Assembly (NCBI RefSeq): GCF_011075055.1
Contig: NC_058146.1
Span: forward strand, 11,457,820-11,521,819
DNA length: 64,000 nt
From: Mangifera indica
Lineage: Eukaryota; Streptophyta; Magnoliopsida; Sapindales; Anacardiaceae
Reading direction: 5' to 3'
Both the position numbers and the translations under genes were made by a program. Shown one piece after another: positions 48,598 to 61,485 of the stretch (position 1 is its first letter; each line of letters opens with the position of its first letter). The notes beneath the pieces were generated by a model that saw only the letters and a list, made by a program, of their open reading frames with translations, was not told where the DNA came from and did no database searches.

Positions 48598-48609
48598 GCT
48601 CTAATACTA
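48598..48609 (-). promoter_or_regulatory. Primer-binding site, initiator Met-tRNA type
   Basis: On the minus strand, just inside the 5' LTR, TAGTATTAGAGC differs at two positions from TGGTATCAGAGC, the usual plant copia site pairing with the 3' end of initiator tRNA-Met. Confidence 0.85.
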
Positions 48610-48611
48610 AT

Positions 48612-50050
48612 TGTAAGATCGAATGGCCTAAGAGGGGGTTGAATTAGGCAATTTTAAAACAATTTTTACCAAATTTGAGAATTAAAGCAATTTATTCAAA
48701 TCAATGAATGTTGCCTACTTTTAATCCAACTTATGAGAATAATTAAAATATTTCAAATAATCAATACAATCAAAATAACATAACATAAAGTATGAGTTTA
48801 AGGGAAGAGAAAATCAAACACGTGATGTATAGTGGTTCGGCTCAATCTTGCTTACGTCCACTCTTTTAAGCTTTCTTTCTTGGAGTATTCCACTAATCCT
48901 TGGTTGACCAAAACCTCAACCAAGCTTTTCTTCACAACCAAAATAGCTTTTAGGGTGCTATTAACTTTTACAAATGTTAAAACTCAATTTCTCTTACTAG
49001 AAATTTTCTAATCTCTCCAAGAGTGAACCTCACTCTTTTATAGTACGAAATTGAAATATGATCTCTCTCAAAGAGTGTATACAAAAGTTAAAGTTTAATA
49101 CAACCCAATGCAAATGAAATTACAAAGTGTATGAGCAAGGGTTTTGATTAGAGAAAAGAATTTGCAAGTAAATAGCTCAAACTAATTCGCTCTCAAATAT
49201 GTGAAAGTTCTTGGTGGCATAAGTTCTTTTCGAACGAATTTGATTGGGTTTATATAGGGGAAAATAAGGAAAGTTATCGTTGTGCACAAAGAATAGCCGT
49301 TTTAGTTTTCCAAAAAATACACAATTCGATCGACTGGATGTAATTCGATCAACTGGATGTGATGTGGCACTCCCATGGTGCCTACATGGCACTAACCGTT
49401 AAAAAATTCAAACCAAAATTCGATCGATCGGATTTAATTCAATCAACCGAATTTCTGAAAGCCAAAATACAGAGCCTTTGGACAATTCGAAAGCTGCCAT
49501 TGAAGAATTCGATCGGTCAAATTTGGTCGATCAAATTTTATTGCATTTTACCCCCTAAATTTTCAAAAATTATGTTTAACCCTTAAAACTTTGAAAAGTG
49601 GCAATTTAACCCATTTTTTAAAATTCTTTCAAAAACAACTTTAAGATATGAAAATGTAGTTCACAAAACTTCATCATTTTAAATGAATTAATAAACTTTA
49701 GTGAAAAAATTGGCTTAACCCAATAAGTTTGAAAAATGACATTTTAACCCAAAATGTGAAAGATATGAAAATGAGTTTTCAAATGAGCTATCCCATGCAA
49801 ATAAATATTCTAATCAAAACGAATGCTCCAAATTACAAACATGTCTACCTAAACTTGAGTTTTACTTCAAATCTTCAATAATTCTTCACTTGAGCCTTGT
49901 CTTTCATTTCCATCTTGAAACTCTTTCAGGTGCATTAGATAAATTCTTGCAATCTAAGCTCACACTCAAGTAAAATCATTAGTTAATATGTTTAGGGACA
50001 TATTAATTTACTATTATCAAAATAAGAGCATAATGACCATTGAGTCAACA
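48612..50050 (-). repeat. 5' LTR of the copia element
   Basis: It starts TGTAAGATCGAATGGCC on the plus strand and ends TTGAGTCAACA. Contains several substitutions and small indels relative to 39259-40694. Confidence 0.93.
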
Positions 50051-50055
50051 CTTTA

Positions 50056-53000
50056 TCTCCTAAATGGCCTTATCTTCCCAATGATTTTGTCACTAGACTT
50101 TGATGAAAGGAATTTGCCGATGCCTAAGTATCTTAATATGCCAATAATCCACTATCCATGTAGGGTGCTCCTCATATACCAAATTGTTTTCTGGCTCAAC
50201 ATCTTCGAGTCTAATCACTTGAGATGGGTCGCTAAGACATTTACATAACAATAATACATGAAACACATTATGAATATGAGTTATGCTTATTGGCAATGCA
50301 AGCTGATATGCTACCTAACTAATCCTCTCAGTGATATCATACAACCTCATATATCAAGGTGCTAACTTCCTTTTTCTATCGAATCTCATAACATGTCGAT
50401 AATGAGTGACCTTGACAAACACATACTCACCAACCTTAAACTCTAAGTCATATCTTATTAGATCGATGTAACTCTTTTGTCAATCCTAGCCTGTTTCATC
50501 CTTTCCTGAATCAACCTCACTTGATCAATCATTTATTGGGTCACCTCAGGCCCTAAAACATTAGTTAATTCATCTCTCTCTCTAATCTCATCCCAATGTA
50601 ATGATGATCAACATTTCCTCCTATAAAAGGCCTCATACGAGACTATTTAAATAGTTACCTGATAGCTATTGTTATAGGCGAACCCCATCACAAGCAAATT
50701 ATTAGTCCAACTTATCCTATAATCCAAACAACGTGCCCTTAACATATTTTCAATCACTTGACTGACCCTTTCTATTTGACCATCTGACTAGGGGTGATAT
50801 ACCATACTAAAAGATAGCTAGGTACCTAATGCATTCTGTAGTCCTTGCCAGAAAACTGAAACAAGTTGTATATCCTTATTCGACATGATCTTCTTTAGCA
50901 CTCTATGAAGTTTGACTGTTTTTCTCACATAGATTTGTCTCAATTCATTTGTGCTTATATTATCTCTAACCAGAATGAAGTGTGCTAACTTAGTTAATCG
51001 ATCCACAATAACCCACAAGGCAATGAATCCATCTTTGACCTTTGGTAGTCCCACCATAAAATCTATTGAGAGCTTCTCCCATTTCTACTCGAGTATGGTC
51101 AAAGGTTGTAATAATCCAAAGGGTTATTGATGCTTCGCCTTAACCTGTTGACAAACCATGCACTTTGACACAAAATCTGCCACTATTTTTTTTATAACAA
51201 ACCAACAATAAGTTATTCTCAAGTCTTGGTACATTTTCATACTCCTGGGGAGGGTAATGTAAAGTGCACCATGTGCCTCTATTAAAATCTAAGTTCTCAA
51301 GTCATCATCCTAAGGGATACATACCGATCTCTAAGCTTCAAAACCCTATTAACTACTCAAAAGTCTGGTTCAAGTCCATTAGTAACCCTTTGTACCATTT
51401 GTGCACATTACCCATCAGAATCCTACTTGAATCTGATTTCATCTAATAGAGTCGATTTGATATCCAATCCAGGCAATAACCTAGTGACCATCTCAATTTG
51501 CTCATAGAGGATATCCCATTGTAATTCAAGGGATTTAATCATGTGAGACAACATTACCTTCCTACTTAAAGCATCGACTACTACATTAACCTTACTCGAA
51601 TGTTATATGATGTCCATGTCATAATCTTTAACAAATTCTAACTACCAACATTCACGCATATTTAACTCTCTCTAAGTAAAGAAGTATTTCAAGCTTTTGT
51701 AATCAGTGTATATGTTTGTCTTCACCCCATATAAATAATAATGCCAAATCTTAAAGGCAAATACCAGTACAACAAACTCTAAATCATGAGTCGGATACCT
51801 ATTCTCATAATTCTTCAACTGGTATGAGGCATATGTAATTACCTTACCTCTTTGTATTAAGAAAACTTTAAATCCTTGATGTGATACACTTGTATACAGG
51901 TCATATCCCTTATATCAATCGATAGAGTCAAGATCAGAGCCATAGTCAATCTCTATTTCAAGGCTTGGAAATTATCCTCACAATTCAGAGACCAATGAAA
52001 GGGAATATCTTTATGAGTCAATTTCATCAACAATCGAGCTAATTTGGAAACTCATTCAATGAACTATTGGTAATAGCCAACTAACTCCACGAAACTTTGA
52101 ACCTTGTTAGTTGATCCCAATCTTTATCATTCCATTACAACCTCAACTTACACGGGTCTACAAAAATACCATCAACTAAGAGGACATGTCCTAGAAAAGT
52201 TACATAATCTAGCTAAAACTCACATTTAAAGAATTTGACATACAATTGCTATTCCTTTAGTCTTTATAATGCCAATTTCAAATGTTGCTCATGATCCTCC
52301 TAAGTCTTGGAAAATACCAAAATGTCATTGATAAAAACTATGATGAAGCTATCCAACCAATCTTAAAACACCTTATTCATAAGATTCGTGAAAACTATTG
52401 GAGCATTAGTCAACCCAAAAGGCATAATCACAAACTCATAATGTCCATATCTAATTCTAAATGCAGTTGTCGGGATATTCCTCTTAGCAACCCATACCTG
52501 ATGATATGCAGACCTTAAGTCTATCTTTGAAAACACTGTAGCTCATCTCAACTAGTTGAACAAGTCATCGATTCTTGGTAGTGGGTATTTATTATTAATA
52601 ATCATTTGGTTAAACTCTCTATAGTCAATACACATGTGCATTGATCCATCCTTCTTTTTGACAAAGAGGATCAATGTACCTTATGACATATGACTCGACC
52701 GAATAAACCCACTTTCAAGTAGTTCCTGTAACTGCTTTTTTAATTCCTGAAGCTTTGTTAGGGCCATATGATAAGGTGCCCTCAATATTGGTGTTGTTCT
52801 TGGGGCCAACTCAATGTTGAACTCTACCTCTCTCTTAGGTGCTAGTCTTGACAAGCTATTACAGAGTACGTCTAGAAACTCATAAACCACTAGAGTGTTT
52901 CCCACACTCAAAGTTAACTCAGAATTAGATATATTTACCACATGTGCTAGATATCCAATGCATCCCTTACTTAACATCTTTTGAGCTTTGACATTGCTAA

Positions 53001-53345
53001 TCATCATGTTTAGTAGTCGACCCTTACCAAATGAGAACTCGCCACCATTATCCAAGTTAAACTTAACCTTCTTTTTCTTATGGTTGATCTCGACCACATA
53101 CTTGCTAAGGAAATCTATTCCTAAGATCATATCAAAATTAGGCATCTCAAAAATGATCATATCCACTATTAGTTCTCGATTGTTTAACACTATTGTTTAA
53201 CTCAATAACATACTATCACTCAGTATATTGTCACCATCCAACATTTTGATACTAATACAGTTCACTACTTTGGGTTTTAATCCCAATCTCTCAACTAATC
53301 CTTGAGTTATAAAACTATTTGTTGCACCTGAATCAATCAAAACAT
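50056..53345 (-). pseudogene. Gypsy pol: protease, RT, RNase H, integrase, tail
   Basis: Aspartic protease: LIDSGATNSFITQGL (Asp codon 53332-53334) followed by MILGIDFLSKY, so the active site is intact. RT begins at about 52790 (APRTTPILRAPYHMALTKLQ.LKKQLQELLESGFIR). The catalytic motif near 52310-52340 reads FINDILVFSK, so the first Asp of the family FIDD is now Asn. RNase H covers about 51400-51950 with broken frames. Integrase is visible at 50818-51057 (ALWVIVDRLTKLAHFILVRD). The C-terminal tail at 50093-50296 (IHNVFHVLLLCKCLSDPSQV, then WHIKILRHRQIPFIKV) resembles the pre-chromodomain region of Tekay/Del-like elements. Dead element. Confidence 0.85.
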
Positions 53346-53399
53346 ACAAAAGAATAGTATATAAAAGTTACTGACCTATCATAATAGATGGGTAGACAT

Positions 53400-54360
53400 T
53401 AGCTTATGCTTATGCGATGGTATATACCCAAGGTTGTCTATCACTTGTAGGTTGCTCTAGTCTTGTTGGAGTCATACCAACTTTAGTAGGACACTCTCTG
53501 GAAAAATGCTCTAGTTTTTTGTACTTATAACAAATCCTCTAATCGGACTTGTATTCATTCAAGTACTTATGATCGCATCTCTAACATACAAGAGGTTCCT
53601 CCCAATGAGGCCTATTATCTTTATCCCCTCTTCATGGGCTTTTCAACTTAAAGGTTTTTTTTCTCTTTGATCTCTATTTCTACTGATACCCCAACTAGTC
53701 ACCTCTTTTGGAATTGTACCCAGACTAATCCCCATATCTGCTACTTGTGAGTCTTTTTCTCGATCCATATGTTATAACATAATCTTTGCCTTCTTGGCTC
53801 TATTTAGAGCCTAATAGGTAACAAGGGCATGCTCCCCCACAATTACCTCTTTAGCGAGGTTAGCTTGAAGTCATTGGATAAATTTCTCTATCCTATCCTA
53901 AACCATGCTAGTTACTCTTAAGGCATACATAATAAAAACATTGAATCAAGTAGAATATTCTTGGATTGTCACGTTACCCAGTTTCAAACTAAAGAACTTT
54001 TAGGTTCAAGATCTTATAAAATCTATTGATCAGTATTCTTTATAAAACATTTGCCTAAAATCAATCTATGACATACCCTTTATAGTATGAGTGGTACATA
54101 TAAGCCTCTACCAAGTCTTGGTATCTCCCTTGAGTAAGTAAGTAGCATACCTCATATTTTCCTTATCAGTCATAGTAAACATAGTTATGGCCTTCTCCAC
54201 AACCTTTAACCACTTGAGGGCCACAACTGGATCTATGGTACCCTTAAATTCTAGTGGTTGATATTTACCTGCCAATCTATAAATCGGGTGTGTTTGCCCT
54301 TTCACATCAACCATCCATTAAGATGCAGGCTGAATAGGGTACTGAATGGGTGGTGGTTGG
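53400..54360 (-). pseudogene. Gypsy gag
   Basis: At 54108-54314 a frame reads YRLAGKYQPLEFKGTIDPVV, ALKWLKVVEKAI and YLLKGDTKTW, the gag capsid-like core of plant gypsy elements. Further on (53480-53560) a zinc knuckle CYKYKKLEHFSRECP is recognisable, with the second Cys changed to Tyr. Stops lie between the pieces. Confidence 0.8.
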
Positions 54361-54590
54361 ATCAATTTTCCTATTCAATTAATTTAAAATTTTCCTATTC
54401 GATTAATTCAAACTTGTTTGCCAAAGCGAATAAGAGAATTAAGATGAGATCTCAATCCATTAGAAAGTTTACTAGAACTTCTAGAGTTCAATAGTGAGGG
54501 CTATTAGCTTGAGGAAATAGTGGAATCATTTTAAATATATAATTTGTAATTAAAATGAATATTATTTAATTAAGTAAAATTGCTAATTCT
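54361..54590. other. Junction between gypsy and plus-strand copia
   Basis: Contains a short direct repeat (AATTTTCCTATTCNATTAATT, twice near 54364-54405). No terminal signal or LTR of either element could be recognised. Confidence 0.4.
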
Positions 54591-56205
54591 TTGTCTGTAA
54601 ATTATAGATCACTTAATCACCATGTCAAACCTAACGTATTGATCAATTCAGTGAAAAGAAAATAAACTCATTGGAAGCAACTTTGCTGATTGCTATAGAA
54701 ATCTTCAGATTATTTTGCATCAAGAGAAGAGGTTATACATTCTTGAAGGATCATTGCCTTATAAGCTTGGTCACGATGCCACCTAAGAGCAAAATGATAC
54801 TTTTAACAAGTATCTTGATGACTCTGTGAAAGTTCAATGCTTTATGTTGACTTCCATGTCACTTGAGCTTTATAAACAACATGAGAAAATGAATGCATAA
54901 TCTATTCTTACACACCTTTGAGAGTTATATGCCACTCATGCGAGAGCCAAATGATATGAGGTGTTAAGTGCGCTGTTTGATTGTAAACTCTCTAAAGGAG
55001 GACAAATTAGCCTTTATGTGGTTAAAATGATTGGCTACATCGAGCAGTTGGTAAGTTTGAGCTTCATCATGGACAATGAGCTTGCTATTGACTTGGTGTT
55101 AAAATCCCTTTTCAAATCGTAGACTAATTTTATTATGATTTTTAACCTGAATGAAAAAGAGAAAACCCTTGAAGAGTTATTGTATCTGCTCAAGCAGGCT
55201 GAACAAGAAGTATAAAAGATAACTTTGACTAATTTACTTAAGGTTGAAACCTAAGCAACAAAAGTTAAGGCTAAGGGCAAAGGTAAAGCTAAGGCTAAGG
55301 CTAAACCTAATATGAAGAAACAACCTAATATTGTTACTCAGCTTACAGGTGGTGTGGGGAAGAGAAAAGTTATCTACTTCTATTATGGCAAGATAGGTTA
55401 CTAGAGGAGACATTGCAAGGCCTTTTTAGAGAACAAGAAGAAAAAGGCAGCTTAAGTCTTTATTTCAGGTATGTTTGTCATTAAAACAAACTGTTCTCCT
55501 TATTTATCTTAGGTTGTAAATATAGGATGTGGTTTTTATATTTGTTCTGATATGTAATGACTACGACAGAGTAGATTACTTGCCAAAAGATAGGTTAAAC
55601 TACTTGTTCGAAATAGAGGGCATGTTATTGCATTAATTGTAGGTGTTTATTATCTTAGGTTGCCTATTGGGCTAGTTTTAGAATTAAAATGTTGTTATTA
55701 TATTCCTTCTATTTCTAGAAACTTAGTTTTTATGTCTGTTTTGGACAAAGAGATATTTATTTTTTATTATTGGTGATATTATAACTATTAGCATAAATAA
55801 TATTTTAATAGAAAAACTAAATTATATAATGGCTATATATTCTAAAACTGAATAATGAAATTTTCAATGTATACTATAGTAAACGATTGAAATCGAATAA
55901 TCTGAATACCACATATTTGTGGCATTGTAAGTTAGGTCACATAGGACCAAAACGTATATCAAGATTTTTTGAATAAACATTCTTGTAATCATTTGACTTC
56001 CAGTCATATGATGAATGCAAATTGTACCTATTAGATAAGATAGCCAAAGTACCCTTCACTGCATATAGTGAAATGGTGACTGAACTGTTAGGGATCATTC
56101 ACAATGATATGTGTGGGCCCATAATAGTGCATAGTAGATATGAGGAAGCCTACCTCGTCATATTAATTGATGACTTTAGTAGATATAACTATGTGTTTTT
56201 TATGA
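54591..56205 (+). pseudogene. Copia gag and integrase fragment, plus strand
   Basis: Heavily decayed gag in changing frames (54620-55240). Then a Lys-rich stretch built from AAGGCTAAG repeats (55260-55320), then a broken zinc-knuckle region (YYGKIGY, HCKAFLENKKKKAA at 55380-55450). At 56022-56205 is the GAG-preintegrase/integrase start: LLGIIHNDMCGPI, VILIDDFSRYNYVFFM, carrying the first catalytic Asp in DD. It is cut at 56205 by the LTR at 56206. The integrase portion closely resembles the minus-strand copy at the window end, so both belong to one family. Confidence 0.75.
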
Positions 56206-57830
56206 TGAAGGATCGAATGGCCTAAGAGAGGGGTAAATTAGACAATTTAAAACACTTTTTACTTGTTACCAAATTTAAGAATTAAACCACTTTATGCAAC
56301 TTAATGAAAGTTGACTATTTTTAATGTAATTTATGAGAATGTCAAAAAATATTTCAAATAATCAACATAATCAAATGATATATAACACTAGATATAAGTT
56401 TGAGGGATGAGAAAATAAAATACGTGATGTATAGTGGTTCGACACAACTTAATCTATTTCTACTCTTCCAAGTTATATCCCTTAGAGTATTCCACTGATC
56501 ATTGGTTGACAAAACCCCAACCAAACTTTTCTTCACAATACCAATAGCTTCTAAGGTGCTATTAATCTTTACAAGTGGTAAAACTCAATTTCTCTTACGA
56601 AAAATTTTCTTTAGCCCCAATAAGAGTGAAACCCACTCTCTAACAATACAAATTTATATAAATTCAAAATATAATCTCTCTTAAAGAGTGTATATGAAAA
56701 TTTAAGCTCAATACAACCTAATACAAGTGAAATCAAGAAAGTGTATAAGTGAGAGATTTAACTAGAGAAGAGGATTTGCAAGTGAATAGCTCAAAAATGA
56801 TTTGCTCTCAAATATATGAAAATTTTTTTATGGCAAAAGTCGTTCAATACAAATTATGAATTCGAAATATAATCTCTCTCAAAGAGTGTATATGAAAATA
56901 TAACCTCAAAACAACTTCATACAAGTGAAATCAACAAAGTGTATAAGCAAGGATTTGATTAGAGAAGAGGATTTGCAAGTGAATAACTTAAAAATGATTT
57001 ACTCTCAAATATATGAAAGTTTTTGATGGCAAAAATCGTTCCCAAATGGATTTGATTGAGTTTCTATAGGGAAAAGTGAGAAAAGTTACTATTGTGCACA
57101 AAATTTTCTGTTTTAATTTTTTAGAAAACGCAAAATTTGGTCATTCAGATATTTCATGGCATTTATGTGGCGTTAGCAGTTAAAAAATTCATAATGCAAA
57201 TTGGTCAACCGAAAGGAATTCAATAGACTAGATTTCTAAAAGCCAAAATACATGGCTTCTAGATAATCTGAAAGATGTCATCAAAAAATTTGACTGGTCA
57301 AATTCGGTCAATTGAATTTTATTACATTTTACCCCTTGAATTTTTAAAATTTTATTTTTCCCTCGAAACTTTGAAAAGTGACAATTTAACCCATTTTTGA
57401 AAACTCTTTCAAAACTAATTTTGAAATATGAAATTTTGGCCCACAAATAATCATAATTTCAAATGAGTTAATTAAATTTGATGCAAAATTTGGCTTAACT
57501 AAACAAATTTGAAAAATGATATTTTAACCCAAAAATGTGAAATATATGAGAACAAATTTTTTAGTGAGTTTTCACATGCAAACAAATTTTCCAATCAAAA
57601 CTAATGCTTCAAGATACAAAAACTGTGCACCTAAACTTAAGTTTTTTTTTTTCAAATCTTCAAAAGACTTGAGTCTCGTCTTTGATTTCCATCTTGGTAC
57701 TCTTTCAAGTACATTAGGTAAATTCTTATAATCTAAACTCACAATCAAGTAAAGTCATTAGTCAAAATAATTAAGGACATATTAGTTTGTTATTATCAAA
57801 ATAAAAACATAATAACTCATTGAGTCAACA
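56206..57830 (-). repeat. Copia LTR (second SIRE-type copy) with internal duplication
   Basis: It starts TGAAGGATCGAATGGCC and ends TTGAGTCAACA, the same family as the LTRs of 39259-50050 but more diverged. It is 1625 bp rather than ~1437 because a ~198-bp segment is duplicated (56661-56858 and 56859-57056, both starting AATTC(A/G)AAATATAATCTCTC). Integrated into the integrase of the plus-strand copia. Confidence 0.85.
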
Positions 57831-59045
57831 ATCTCTCCCTTTTTGATGATAACAAATACATATGCATTTCAAAGACTTTTATAAAGTATGTTAATAAATG
57901 TATTTCCTTGAAGTTAATAAATACTTGATTTTTAAGAAAATTTTACTAGAGTTCGCCCTAAAAAATAGAGTTTCCTCCCTTTGAATATATGCATCATAAA
58001 CAAATAATAATGCAATTCATATCAATGTTATATATCCAACTTCAACCAAATATTGCATTCATACTCATAATCAAATACATCCATAATCCTCCATAATAAA
58101 ATGTCCAATGTCTTCCATAGTCAAATATATCCATACTCAATTATAAAATATAACATTTATAACTTCTCCCCTTTTATCATTATCAAAAAGAAATAAACAA
58201 GATATATAGTCAAAAAGACAAATGAAAACAAAAAACTATGAACACATATAAATGATCACCGAAATATCCATATCAATGCTTTATGTCAAATATCTTTCCT
58301 ACATCAAATATCAAATATCAAATTTCCATTCATCTCAAATATCCATATTAAAGGTACAAATATCATAATTTCTCCCCCTTTTTAATTGTCAAAAAGAAAT
58401 ATGCAAAAGTATATATCCACTAAGGCGAAGGAAGACTAAAATACATGAAAAATATGTAGGAGATATGACTATCAATGCTAAACGAATGACAAAGTGTCCA
58501 AGCAACCATGATCATCAAAATGAGAGAGCTACTGTTGAGATAATTTGAAGTATAAAATCTTGTAAAATGCCCAAATACATCACATAAACTAGCAAATTCT
58601 CAACAATGCACAAACTAATCACATAATTATCAATATAAATTAAATGAAGCACAAAAGTAAGTTTCAAAATGGAAAATAGAGAAGAAGTATAAATACCATA
58701 TTAAGTGCAATGAGATGTGATGAAATGCAACACATTTTGGAATGCATGTACAAGGGCAAAAGTGTAAATTCACATGGTAATAAATTCAAAAACTAAATAC
58801 ACACCAAAGCTACAAATGGTGAGAGAAATCCAATGATGTGATCAAAATTCAAAAAAGATAACCAAAAGAGGTATTTTAAAACAAAAACCGAAATTAAGAT
58901 AATAAAATTAAGGTTTTTTTATTTAAGACCTAAATTCACAAAATTCAAAAAACAACAAATGGGAGGCTATCCAGAAAGAAGGCTACTAGGATTTTTATCA
59001 ATTGGATTTTGAAAATTAGATTATGACAATGGAAACTTACGTCAA
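57831..59045 (-). mobile_element. Internal 3' remnant of the second SIRE-type copia copy
   Basis: 57831-58440 follows the same order as 40695-41340 (polypurine tract, then the spacer). 58730-58910 matches 42770-43000. The extra ORF that lies between these blocks in the intact copy is absent, so an internal deletion of more than 1 kb has removed it. The fragment ends near 59045. Confidence 0.7.
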
Positions 59046-59049
59046 TAAG

Positions 59050-61485
59050 ATTCTAGGCATAGAGATGTATGTTTTTGTGTGCGTGTTTTGGATTGTTGTG
59101 TTAAAAAATTTGACTCAAACTAGACACCTTGATTTATAAGGTGTGCATGAATCCTAAGTTAGTTAGGACTCTAACTACTTAGGTGATAAGACATCCAAGA
59201 GTTCTTATTAAATTAAGACTCTTAATTTATTGAAAGTTTTGATGTATAGAAATCCTAATTAAATTAGAATTCCAACTTAACCTAAATTTTCTATCAAATA
59301 AAGACTTTGAATTTATTGAAAGTTTTAGGCTAAAAGGACTTATTCCCTCCCAAAGTATATTGTTTTCCTAAGTTTCCCCCCTTAATTTTGAAAATCCCAA
59401 ATACCTACCCATGATTGGTTAAAATTAACAGTTTTATGGGCAAAATCATCATTTTATCATAATATTAAAGATAAACTAAAATATAATTTACTTTTCTTCC
59501 CCTAAACTTTAAAAACTAAAAGTCTTCCCCTAACTCAAGCTTTAAAAAATGACAATTCCTTCCTAAGGTTTAGTTTCCAGATCTCCAACACCATCTCTGA
59601 CATAATTACCGAGCACCACTTCTTCTCGAAGTTTTCTCTCCCTTTGACGAATTCTCTTCACTCAGTTGGATGTTTGATTGATGTCTAACAAAGCATGAGA
59701 GACGAAGAGCTTTATTGTGAAGACAAAGCTCTTCATCTTCCTAGATGAAGATGAAGATCCTATCTTCATTTAGGAAGAGGATCGTCTTCCCAAATGTCTT
59801 TTTCTGGGAAGGCAATCATCTTCCTAGATGAAAATGGGATCCTTGTCTTCGTCTTCTCAATAAAGCTTTTGTCTCCGATGCTTTGTTGAACATTGATCGG
59901 ATGTCAAACTAAGTAGAGAAAGACTATTAGAAGGAGAGAAAGCTTTGAGAGGGAGATGCTATCGACAATGGTATCAGAGATGACGTTAGAGATCTAGAAA
60001 CTAAACCTTAGGGGGAAACTGTCATTTTTTAAAGTTTAGGGGGAAAAAGAGATAAAATTTTAAAAGGTTAGGGTTATATTAATTTTAATCGGCCATGGGT
60101 GAGTAAATGGGACTTTCAGAGTTATAGGGTGAAAACTTGAGATTAGAGGATACTTTGGGTAGGAAATAATCCTTCGGCCAAAGTTTTAATGCATACAAAT
60201 CTAAATTAAATTAGAATTTCAACTCAACCTAAACTTTCTATCAAACAAGGACTTTGAAGAATCCGTGTTTAACTAAAACGCCTTACCTACAAGTTAACTC
60301 AGCAAGTTGACTCGTATCCATCGTTTGGCTTTTCTTAGTTGAACTTCTAAATGGGTCCAACCAAAACCATGTAGTGCATTTGTACGATGCCACATGGCAT
60401 TGTGCACACCTAATGATTTTAGTTAAAACACATCCATACGTTTCTATCTTTTCATGATCTCAAGATTATTGTCAAACGATCTTTACCTCTTGGTTCATAT
60501 CAACCTCTCAATACATATGACCCATAAGTTTTCTATCAAATTGGTAGTGTCTGAATTTGGGTCAAATTTAAACATAGACCAAAATTGGTCTCTAGCAAAG
60601 CATTATGGCCACTTGGATGATAGAGTGTCAGTGAACATCGCTATAAGTTTTTACAATATCACAGTTACATGCAATTCATTTCTTTCATCAACTGATATCT
60701 CTTGAGGTTGAGACATAGACATGTGTCTATTTTAGTAGTTCCTTGATATGAGCTAATACACATTAATGATTTACATGAATTAGGCTATAAACTTATCCCA
60801 CTGTGGCCATATATTCAAACAGTCATAAATGTCTTTTAACATTTGCATATAAGATATCTTCTCTTGTGCTCAAAAGTGACAAATCTTTTATTGATCAACC
60901 ATAGCTTTTATGTATCTCATGATATGATCGTTCACTACCTTTATGATAACCCTATTACGATGATGTGTTAGATAGTGTCAAAGCATACTAAGCCTTACAC
61001 AAGACAATCTGGCAATCTCAAGTCAAAGGATCATATGAACCTATAGTGTTTAAAGGATTTATTCTATAAACACTAAAACAACCATTCATATGAATATCCT
61101 CTGGTAGAGTCAATCTAATGAACATATCTACAATGTGCACCTATGTTTTACACCAAGCCATCAGCAAACAGCCTCAACATATGACAATTGTCGTCACCTT
61201 TTGATGGGGTTGCCTAATATTATGATATTCCTATCATTATGAACATGTGCCTTTAGTCATTGTAATGTCAAAATTATGAACATTTCTAGAATAACTATCT
61301 AATGTGTGCATTGGGTTACCACGATCAGTCATCTGATCCTCTTATCATAATTTTACTATTCTAAGGGTATGTTATTCGCATAATCATATAATAGACAAAC
61401 ATATGAAAAGAATAACTATAAATCCTTTTATTAATTAATGAGAAAAATTACAATTACAAATATCAAATCAATTGACTCTAGGGCA
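59050..61485 (-). repeat. Copia 3' LTR interrupted by a foldback MITE
   Basis: Same family as 1-953 and 35539-36959. The LTR is split by the MITE at 59328-60179; the sequences on both sides (AAATTAGAATT, ACTTTCTATCAAA, GACTTTGAA) are themselves an imperfect short repeat. It ends GACTCTAGGGCA at 61485, beside a purine tract on the minus strand. The left boundary is uncertain. Confidence 0.7.
59328..60179. mobile_element. Foldback MITE, copy 3
   Basis: 852 bp with a perfect 9-bp target duplication AAAGTTTTA (59319-59327 and 60180-60188). The ends are GGCTAAAAGGACTTATTCCC and, inverted, GGCCGAAGGATTATTTCCTA. Arms and the CTTCATCTTC/GAAGATGAAG centre match copies at 6586 and 27105, with more drift between arms than copy 2. 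Confidence 0.92.

Larger units (their letters stand above)
39259..50050 (-). mobile_element. SIRE-type Ty1/copia retrotransposon, nearly complete, 10.8 kb
   Basis: Two TG...CA LTRs bound it: 39259-40694 (3' LTR, 1436 bp) and 48612-50050 (5' LTR, 1439 bp). A perfect 5-bp target duplication CTTTA lies at 39254-39258 and 50051-50055. Order on the minus strand: 5' LTR, primer-binding site, gag, protease, integrase, RT, RNase H (copia order), an extra ORF, polypurine tract, 3' LTR. Long LTRs, >10 kb length and an extra ORF after pol fit the SIRE/Maximus lineage. Scattered LTR differences and several stop codons show it is not recent. It is inserted into the pol tail of a gypsy element on the same strand. 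Confidence 0.92.
50056..54360 (-). mobile_element. Ty3/gypsy element body, minus strand, interrupted and 5'-truncated
   Basis: This is the gag-protease-RT-RNase H-integrase-tail order of plant gypsy elements, read from 54360 down to 50056. It continues at 39258 after the copia insertion and ends in the LTR at 36960-39178. The 5' LTR and gag start are not found; at 54.4-54.6 kb the sequence passes into a plus-strand copia fragment. Many frames are broken. Confidence 0.88.
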
